This document shows positions 48,932-54,858 of a stretch of DNA of 54,858 bases, one piece after another. The notes beneath the pieces are model-generated. The model was not told the origin of the DNA, did no database searches, and was given only the letters and a program-made list of their open reading frames with translations. Made by a program: the position numbers and the translations under genes. This stretch comes from Bacillota bacterium (lineage in GTDB: Bacteria > Bacillota > Sulfobacillia > Sulfobacillales > Sulfobacillaceae), in the NCBI GenBank assembly GCA_021799435.1, contig JAJZAN010000010.1, positions 1 to 54,858 of the forward strand, in the 5' to 3' direction. Numbering within the stretch: position 1 is the stretch's first letter; each line of letters starts with the position of its first letter.

Positions 48932-50290
48932 ATGACGTTAGCAGATGAAGTTCGTCAACGGTTTTTCGATAACTTAATCTCTTCCCCTCATGACTACAAA
49001 GAATCGTTGCAAAGCCTGCGGGAATACATTGACGACAACAAAATGATTTTCCATGGGAAGCCAGTACCGTTTTCCCTACAGCCCTTGGCGGTCACGGAGC
49101 AGGAAGCTGGATATTTTCGGCAGATCACGGAATTGCTGAGCGATGCTTTGGAGACAGCGCTGGCTGCCTACTTTACCGATCCCTACGTAGAGGAATTCTT
49201 CGCCTATTACCGTCCATACAAGTCGGTAATCGGCATAAAACCACGGTATCAGCGCCACATTCGCCTCTCGCGATATGATACGGTATGGTATGGGGGAGAC
49301 CAATTTAAGATCTTTGAATGCAACACCTGTTGTCCAGGGGGCGTTGTGGTTTTAGGCAAAATTAAGCAACATTGGCTTCAATTGCCGGTCACCCAGAGAG
49401 CGTTCGGTGCGGCACAGGTGAAGATGTTTTTGACCGACACCCCTGACGGCTTCATCAACGAAATTCTCGCGGCCTATCGAGAAGCGGGAGGTACAAAGCA
49501 GCACCCGACAATCGCGCTCGGACACTATGATGGTCGATATCAATATGAGCTAGCTCATATGCGTGAATATATGCGGGAGCGGGGCCTCGGAGCTGTAGTA
49601 TGCGACTTGAGGGATCTGACACTACAAAACGATGCCTTGTGGTATAAGAATCAAGTCGTCGACGTGGTTTACTTTAAAGTGGATCAGTTAGAGTTAGTCA
49701 GTCCAGGGCTCAATGATGTGTTAACTGCCTGCGAGACGGGGGCGGTCGTTGGCGTCAACTCTTTTGCGGCTCAATTTATCTCGGAGAGCAAAATGATTCT
49801 CGCGTTGTTTCATGATGAGGGTTTTCGGTCGCGGCATCTGTCCGCTGCGCAGATAGCTGCCATTGACCGGCATGTGCCATGGACGCAAGTATTGCGGGAT
49901 ACCCAGGTACGCTATCGTGGCGAAACGCAAGCTTTGAGTGACGTATGCACGGAATTTCAGCGGGACCTCGTGCTTAAAATCGACAATGGTACCCGGGGGG
50001 CCGACGTGATCATTGGGAGAACGGTGTCCGCGACAGAATGGCAACGATTGATTGCCGAGCACAAAAACAGCAATTGGGTAATCCAAGAGTATTGCCCGAT
50101 TCCAGAAATAGAAACCCTGGTTGTAGGGGACGCTTTGGCGACGGAGCCGCGAAAGTTCGGCATTGATATGTTCATGCTCGGAGGACGCTTTGCTGGCATC
50201 GTCTCGCGGATTTCATCAAGTCCTATTATCAACGTTGGGCAGTCTGGGTTTGAACAACCCGTCGTCGTACTGCGGAGGCCCGTTTCATGA
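48932..50290 (+). CDS. ATP-grasp ligase, glutathionylspermidine-synthase-like, 452 aa
   Basis: The N-terminal half carries an acceptor or pre-ATP-grasp region (WYGGDQFKIFECNTCCPGGV). The C-terminal half has ATP-grasp elements: LVLKIDNGTRGADVIIGRTV, WVIQEYCPIPEIETLV, then a metal-site-like KFGIDMFMLGGRFAGIVSRI. The order is that of circularly permuted ATP-grasp enzymes that form amide bonds. With the adenylating enzyme upstream it suggests synthesis of a small amide or peptide-like product. AAAGGAG upstream. Confidence 0.65.
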   Translation: MTLADEVRQRFFDNLISSPHDYKESLQSLREYIDDNKMIFHGKPVPFSLQPLAVTEQEAGYFRQITELLSDALETALAAYFTDPYVEEFFAYYRPYKSVIGIKPRYQRHIRLSRYDTVWYGGDQFKIFECNTCCPGGVVVLGKIKQHWLQLPVTQRAFGAAQVKMFLTDTPDGFINEILAAYREAGGTKQHPTIALGHYDGRYQYELAHMREYMRERGLGAVVCDLRDLTLQNDALWYKNQVVDVVYFKVDQLELVSPGLNDVLTACETGAVVGVNSFAAQFISESKMILALFHDEGFRSRHLSAAQIAAIDRHVPWTQVLRDTQVRYRGETQALSDVCTEFQRDLVLKIDNGTRGADVIIGRTVSATEWQRLIAEHKNSNWVIQEYCPIPEIETLVVGDALATEPRKFGIDMFMLGGRFAGIVSRISSSPIINVGQSGFEQPVVVLRRPVS

Positions 50291-51636
50291 GTTCTTCTAC
50301 CGCGCAATCAACACCTCCACATTGGGCGAGCCGCTATCGAGTTCTTTTGCGGCTCGCCCTGCCGCTAATGGGAACAACGTTATCGACAAATATGATGAGC
50401 CTCGTTAATTTGGCCCTGGTGGGTACACTGGGATACCAGTCCCTCGCCGCCGTAGGAATTGCGAACGTCATCATTCTGAATCTCACCTCATTTTTCAATG
50501 GACTAGGATATAGCTTGACGTTTTTCGTCGCGCGGGAAGGTCATCCATCGCCGCGGGGGGCCATCAATCAATGGGCCGGCGCGGGCTTCTACAGCGCAGC
50601 GACGGTCAGTGTTATCGTCTGTATTGCGAGTTTGTTTCTGCCGCATGTGGTCTATGCGGTAATGGGAGTCCATCGTACAGTGTTAATTTTGGGGGTCGCC
50701 TATCTCAAGTGGCGGTTGCTGGCCCTTTGTTTTCGTGTGCCTAACAATACGCTGAGTGGCGTGCTCAAGGGATTGGGGCAAACCCGTCCGGTCCTCGGGG
50801 CTAGCCTCGTGGCCAATGTGGCCAATGTGGGACTTACTACGCTATTTGTTGAGTCCCACCGGGGGTTAGTCGGCGCAGGGCAGGCATTTTTCATGGCAGA
50901 GGTTTTAGGATTTCTAGTAATCTTTGTGGCGAGTTGGCGCTCGGCGTTCGCCGGCCGCTTTCCATCCAACCCTAGACGTCGGCAACTGGCAGGCGTATTG
51001 AGTGAGGGTCTTAAGATCGGGATCTCAGAGATCGGCATGACAGCATCGATGATTGTCTTTACATTTTTTGTTGCACGGTTCGGGAGCACAAGTTTGGCGG
51101 CTAGCGAAATCGCCTTAAACCTTCTGTCTCTACTATATATGCCAGGCGTGGCACTCGGATCTGCGGGGACCATTATGATTGGCAGGCTATTCGGCACATA
51201 TGATGTCCCACAAATTAAGCGGGCGGCCCGAGATATCTTCGCACTGGGCGCTGGGGTCTTTATCGTGATTTGTGGCCTTTTGGCGCTTTTGTCCGCCCGT
51301 GTGCCGATGCTATTTACCTCGTCTCCGGCAGTTCAGCACGAAGCGGGCCATATCCTCATGCTTGCGGCTGTGTTTCTAACGTTCGACGGGGGTCAATTAA
51401 TGATCGAAGGCTTCCTCCGGGGCGTAGGCGATAACACGTTTACGATGTGGATGTCTGTACTTCTGGGTTGGGTCGGATTTATTCCGTTTGCATATCTGTT
51501 CGCATTCATTTGGCACGGTCATACGATTGGGGTGTGGCTGGCGTTTTACCTATATATTGTTGTTCTCTTCACCGCGTACACATGGCGATTTATACGGTTT
51601 CCTTGGAGCCGAATCCGTCAGAACAGAGAGACGTGA
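50287..51636 (+). CDS. MATE-family exporter, 449 aa
   Basis: Twelve membrane helices in two homologous halves (SLVNLALVGTLGYQSLAAVG opens the first, EIGMTASMIVFTFFVARFGS the second). These are typical MATE signatures for cation-coupled export of small organic molecules. Its start overlaps the ATP-grasp stop (ATGA), so product export is coupled to synthesis, which also fits self-protection. From 51637 to 51804 I see no gene. Confidence 0.85.
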   Translation: MSSSTAQSTPPHWASRYRVLLRLALPLMGTTLSTNMMSLVNLALVGTLGYQSLAAVGIANVIILNLTSFFNGLGYSLTFFVAREGHPSPRGAINQWAGAGFYSAATVSVIVCIASLFLPHVVYAVMGVHRTVLILGVAYLKWRLLALCFRVPNNTLSGVLKGLGQTRPVLGASLVANVANVGLTTLFVESHRGLVGAGQAFFMAEVLGFLVIFVASWRSAFAGRFPSNPRRRQLAGVLSEGLKIGISEIGMTASMIVFTFFVARFGSTSLAASEIALNLLSLLYMPGVALGSAGTIMIGRLFGTYDVPQIKRAARDIFALGAGVFIVICGLLALLSARVPMLFTSSPAVQHEAGHILMLAAVFLTFDGGQLMIEGFLRGVGDNTFTMWMSVLLGWVGFIPFAYLFAFIWHGHTIGVWLAFYLYIVVLFTAYTWRFIRFPWSRIRQNRET

Positions 51637-51804
51637 GCCTCACTAATATTCGAAATCTTGTCGGCGTACTTCTACCGAACGCCAATATAACCGATGCTGA
51701 TGATGAACAAGGAATTGCCCCGACAAGAGTCCGGGTCCTGAGTTTTCCCACCATGTTGCGTCAAAGGCTTCAGACACTCAAAATTTCCTTTATATATAGC
51801 AGTA

Positions 51805-52467
51805 TCATCGAGCTGTCCGAACACCGCTTGAAGCCTCGTCATCCATTGATCGTACATCGACCGGGACGGTCGTCCAACCCAATTGCCGCGCAATGATATA
51901 GCGGCGATAGCCATCATAGAGGACATACCCAGACCCATCTAATGCTGGACGTACAACAATAGGCTCGTCCAATTGGCCGTACGCCGCCACGGCTGCTTTC
52001 AACGCCTCCGTCTTCTCCTTGTTTGGCTTACGGGCTAAGAAGGCGGCAGGTACCTTGATTTCGTTCAGAGCAACCTTGGGGTACAGCGACAGATCGGGGC
52101 GTTGGCGTGGCGGGAGCGGTGAAACCACAGGCTGCGTCTGAGGTTGCTCAGATTCTGGAGCCTTCTCTTGCCGCTCGGGAAGCACTTGCCCTTGGAAGGC
52201 AATCACGCCGATTTCGCCGGGGCAAGCCTCTAGCGGCAAATCTAGGGTTAATTCCCCTTGGATGAGAAGCCGCTGTGACGTTTCTGGCAACCCCAACTTA
52301 CGCCCGAGTTTATGAGACAGCAGGACCGTGTACGTAATGGAGGAGCTAGACTTGGGCAGGCCCTTGGGTGGATTCGGCGTGCCTCCCTCTTCCATGGAGA
52401 GGCGGTAGTAGTCCGACAACACCTCGACCGATTTAGGGATACCCGTAAGACTAATTTTCGCTGGCAC
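51805..52467 (-). CDS. ParB-like protein, short, 220 aa
   Basis: Residues about 125-210 resemble the ParB/Srx N-terminal nuclease-like domain: LNEIKVPAAFLARKPNKEK, LKAAVAAYGQLDEPIVVRP, YVLYDGYRRYIIARQLGW. The N-terminal 120 residues are unassigned. The canonical HTH half of ParB and the usual large size of PRTRC ParB proteins are missing. It may be the ParB-related member of the PRTRC set, now separated from it by the cargo island. GTG start with AAAGGAG upstream. Confidence 0.65.
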   Translation of the reverse strand: MPAKISLTGIPKSVEVLSDYYRLSMEEGGTPNPPKGLPKSSSSITYTVLLSHKLGRKLGLPETSQRLLIQGELTLDLPLEACPGEIGVIAFQGQVLPERQEKAPESEQPQTQPVVSPLPPRQRPDLSLYPKVALNEIKVPAAFLARKPNKEKTEALKAAVAAYGQLDEPIVVRPALDGSGYVLYDGYRRYIIARQLGWTTVPVDVRSMDDEASSGVRTAR

Positions 52468-52550
52468 AGCCCATCATCTCCTTTCGCTAAACCCGTGGGC
52501 GCGACGCCCGTTCGTCGCGTTCTTTATGACTACGTTCGGCATGGATGATG

Positions 52551-53588
52551 CTATTCCTCTATTGTCGGTTCATCGGTGCTGCCATCATCATAATCCAACG
52601 AGTCCACGGCGCGTTGCAATTCTTCGGCGCTGGGAATGGTATATCGCGCAGTGGTGGCAATATTGGGCTGGCCGTTCTTCTTCAGATGCCCCATCAACGT
52701 TGCAACGGTGGGGAGGGGCTTCTTTTCGTCATTGACCAATCGGGAGGCATACGTATGTCGCAACGTATGATAGGTTAAGTCAGGCCACCCGAGGCGGCCG
52801 CCCCATTCGGTCATTAAGCGTTGAATCGAACGTACGCTCAGGGCCTTGCCTTTTTGGCTCACAAAGAGCGGTAGATCCTCTCGGACCCAGCCAACGGCCA
52901 ACGCCCGTTCCTTCCATGCCAGGAGGTGTTGGCGTGCTATGTTGGGCAACGGAACCGACCGAATTTGATCAAACTTCCCCTGAACGTTCTGGACTTCCGC
53001 GACGCCACGACGTAATAGCAATTGGCCCCAGACGAGGTTAGCGGTTTCTTCGACGCGAAGTCCCGCATACAGGCCCATCACAATCACCGCACGATTGCGG
53101 ATCGCCTGAGTCAATTTCTCATCACTAATTCGTTTCAGCTGCATCGAGTCGGCCACCGCCTGGTTCAGCCGGCGCATCAGTTCCTTTTCTTCGTTGCGGG
53201 AGAGACTTTTCGGCGCTTGCGGTTGAATGACTAAAAAGTCCATGTGCCGTGCTGCGTCCACCGGAGTTCGACCCGTTTCGTGCGCCCATCGACTAAAGAC
53301 CCGGATTCCAGCGATAGCCTTATTGCGAGTCGCGGGGGCAGGACGCTTTTTGTCGCGGCCGCGAATCCCGACCGGATCCTCATCAACCCGCCAGCGTTGC
53401 AAGTCCTTGGAGTCGAGGTCAGTAGTGGCAAACGGTCGTCCATGCTCATACTCGTACCATTCAGCGAAGCCAAGGACGGCACGTCGATATGCCCGGATGG
53501 ATTTTTCATCCAGTTGTTCCGACCGAACTAGCCACTCCATAAAGTCCGCCAGATCATCCGTCAGCACGACGCTTACCACCTCGATCAA
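52551..53588 (-). CDS. Tyrosine integrase/recombinase, 345 aa
   Basis: N-terminal SAM-like domain (LADFMEWLVRSEQLDEKSIR), then a catalytic domain with Arg in AGLRVEETANL, HTLRHTYASRL, LMGHLKK and Tyr in ARYTIPS. All key residues are visible, so it is probably active. It is unlike the cassette recombinase at 13746 and more likely integrates or resolves the element. TTG start at 53588; a GTG seven codons later is an alternative. 53589-53805 holds no gene. Confidence 0.85.
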   Translation of the reverse strand: MIEVVSVVLTDDLADFMEWLVRSEQLDEKSIRAYRRAVLGFAEWYEYEHGRPFATTDLDSKDLQRWRVDEDPVGIRGRDKKRPAPATRNKAIAGIRVFSRWAHETGRTPVDAARHMDFLVIQPQAPKSLSRNEEKELMRRLNQAVADSMQLKRISDEKLTQAIRNRAVIVMGLYAGLRVEETANLVWGQLLLRRGVAEVQNVQGKFDQIRSVPLPNIARQHLLAWKERALAVGWVREDLPLFVSQKGKALSVRSIQRLMTEWGGRLGWPDLTYHTLRHTYASRLVNDEKKPLPTVATLMGHLKKNGQPNIATTARYTIPSAEELQRAVDSLDYDDGSTDEPTIEE

Positions 53589-53805
53589 GGAAGAAGGAAA
53601 AATGGATTTTGTTCTCTGCCGTTTTTTCTTCTAGGTTCGATAATAGCTATTCGATAGATCTCCGCCGTTTTCCTGCATTAAAAGGCAGAGAATGATGATT
53701 CTCTGACGTACAATAAATTTAGACAAATATTGCGGTCGCAAATGAAGTAGGTGTCGCAAGAGCAACGAATATGCAAGGTGAAACCATCGGTGAGGGGGAG
53801 AGGCA

Positions 53806-54570
53806 ATGAAGATCACTAGAACGACATGGCCAGGACTATTTAAAGGACTTAAGCTGACGATAATGCTGGTTTGGACGGTGTATACGTTTCTTGCCACTCC
53901 GATGGTTAGACCTGAGGTAGCCTTCCTGGCAAGTTTTGCAGGCTACCCTATGGCGCATCCCAATTGGGAAATGCTAACCAACAGATCCGCGTTGCTGTGG
54001 GGTGGGGCGGCCCTGCTGGTCACAACGGCGATTCATGCATTGGGCGTGAGAATCTCAATGAGGGGGTTTCGCAACCATCATCCTAGATACTTCAAGATGT
54101 TCTATCGCGATCTGGTGCTAAAGCGCAATACACAACCCAAAATATATAACTTTAAACCGCTGTTGTATCTCGATAGAAACATCGCGGCGCCTATCCTTGA
54201 AGAGATTTTGTTTCGGTGGGCACCCCTTTTCTACTTTTCAGGAGAGTATCGCCCAATCGGACTGATTTTGGGAGCTGTCATTTGGCCCGCATTGCACTTT
54301 GAACAGGTAAAGCCGCGTACGTTTTGGCCACGGTGGACGATGCTATTCTTCATTGGATTGATCTACCTCGCTCCGATGTGGGTTGTCTATGTAGCCACGC
54401 ACAATGTAATCGCCGCGTTATTACCTAGTATTTTAGTGCACTTCGTCCATAACTTGTTGTCCTCATCGTCGCGTTACGTGAAATGGTATATGGGAGTCTC
54501 TGGTGAGAGTCGACATGGCCAAGCAGTTCGAGTGGAGGCGAGCCCGTGGGTAAACAAAAATGGACTGTAA
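53806..54570 (+). CDS. CPBP-family intramembrane protease-like protein, 254 aa
   Basis: About six hydrophobic helices. The catalytic motifs of the CPBP/Abi family are present: APILEEILFRWAPL (EExxxR), WPALHFEQ (His) and HFVHNLL (His/Asn). Members cleave membrane proteins or protect against bacteriocins and phages. GGGGGAGAGG ribosome site. It overlaps the zinc-ribbon gene by 25 bases. Confidence 0.75.
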   Translation: MKITRTTWPGLFKGLKLTIMLVWTVYTFLATPMVRPEVAFLASFAGYPMAHPNWEMLTNRSALLWGGAALLVTTAIHALGVRISMRGFRNHHPRYFKMFYRDLVLKRNTQPKIYNFKPLLYLDRNIAAPILEEILFRWAPLFYFSGEYRPIGLILGAVIWPALHFEQVKPRTFWPRWTMLFFIGLIYLAPMWVVYVATHNVIAALLPSILVHFVHNLLSSSSRYVKWYMGVSGESRHGQAVRVEASPWVNKNGL

Positions 54571-54782
54571 AGCCACCATTGCATTGCCCGCAATGCGACA
54601 GCATCGTGTGGACGGAACGGCACTGGGCGGCGAGCTTCTTTGCCAAGGGCCGTAGCTGGATTTGTGAAGGCTGCGGATACGAACTGTGGGAAACCGTAGA
54701 CGACCAAGGGAAACGGGAAACCGGGGAACGAGGGGTTTCTGTAGATAGAATGATGACACCAGTCGAGCTCCCGGATCCGTAG
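54546..54782 (+). CDS. Zinc-ribbon protein, 78 aa
   Basis: LHCPQCDSIVW and WICEGCGYELW give a C-x2-C ... C-x2-C zinc ribbon. The C-terminal 35 residues are polar. GTG start at 54546 with GGAGG seven bases upstream, inside the protease gene. Likely coupled to the protease; role unknown. Confidence 0.6.
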   Translation: MGKQKWTVKPPLHCPQCDSIVWTERHWAASFFAKGRSWICEGCGYELWETVDDQGKRETGERGVSVDRMMTPVELPDP

Positions 54783-54796
54783 TGGGTACACTACGG
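54777..54796. promoter_or_regulatory. Perfect inverted repeat
   Basis: CCGTAGTG - GGTA - CACTACGG, 8-bp arms, beginning at the last codons of the zinc-ribbon gene and 37 bases before the next ATG. No T-tract follows, so an operator is more likely than a terminator. Confidence 0.5.
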
Positions 54797-54832
54797 GTGT
54801 CTGGAAAACATTTCCGAAAGGACTGGTGTCTT

Positions 54833-54858
54833 ATGGAACAGTATACCCGTTATGTAGG
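54833..54858 (+). CDS. 5' end of a truncated gene
   Basis: ATG followed by seven sense codons (MEQYTRYV) to the contig end. GAAAGGA lies about ten bases upstream. Too short to identify. Confidence 0.35.

Noticed and set aside
1-54858. tRNA genes or a tRNA attachment site for the integrase
   Set aside because: No TTCGAAT-type T-arm with matching acceptor stem was noticed in the intergenic gaps; this was reading by eye, so a tRNAscan run would be decisive.

Overview
The window looks like one contig of an accessory element (plasmid or integrative element) from a Gram-positive bacterium. Strong AGGAGG-type ribosome sites precede nearly every gene, GC is moderate (about 55% by eye), and the secreted proteins are Ser/Thr-rich with no outer-membrane components. 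Acidophilic Bacillota such as Sulfobacillus fit this style, but that is inference. No replication initiator, relaxase, rRNA, tRNA or CRISPR array was found. The first nine bases match the end of an Illumina adapter, so base 1 is probably an assembly end.

Layout. 0.2-2.0 kb: one unknown gene and two regulators (GntR-like, XRE). 2.1-20.3 kb: a Tad/Flp-type pilus locus with two CpaE-like ATPases, a CpaF/TadA motor, TadB, TadC, a small pilin-like peptide, a 1461-residue prepilin-like adhesin, CpaB, a thioredoxin-fold membrane protein, a TadE-like protein and two large secreted proteins. Inside it an inverted second C-terminal cassette for the adhesin and a tyrosine recombinase form what looks like a two-state shufflon. 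20.4-29.8 kb: EAL protein, polytopic membrane protein, Ycf46-like AAA+ ATPase, HTH protein, MoxR/VWA pair, a conserved unknown and SSB. 29.9-43.2 kb: many small genes, mostly unknown, separated by intrinsic terminators. They include two PP-loop sulfurtransferase-like proteins (one DndC-like), a DUF4258/YgiT-type toxin-antitoxin pair and duplicated gene pairs. 43.2-45.8 kb: PRTRC proteins B, C, A and ThiF, i.e. E2-like, ubiquitin-like, JAMM peptidase and E1-like proteins. 45.9-51.6 kb: a cargo island with an RRNPP-type regulator, a small secreted peptide carrying a tandem repeat, and a divergent operon of CapK/PaaK-like adenylating enzyme, ATP-grasp ligase and MATE exporter. 51.8-54.9 kb: ParB-like protein, tyrosine integrase, CPBP-family membrane protease, zinc-ribbon protein and a truncated ORF.

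A recurring structured RNA-like leader (four full copies and a 3' half at the left end), each copy ending in an intrinsic terminator, lies before accessory genes. More widely, terminators stand directly before the ribosome sites of many genes, which suggests element-wide attenuation or antitermination control.

Most interesting candidates: the shufflon-like adhesin switch in a Gram-positive Tad locus; the peptide/RRNPP pair beside a small biosynthetic operon; the repeated leader RNA; and the compact ubiquitin-like PRTRC set with intact catalytic motifs.
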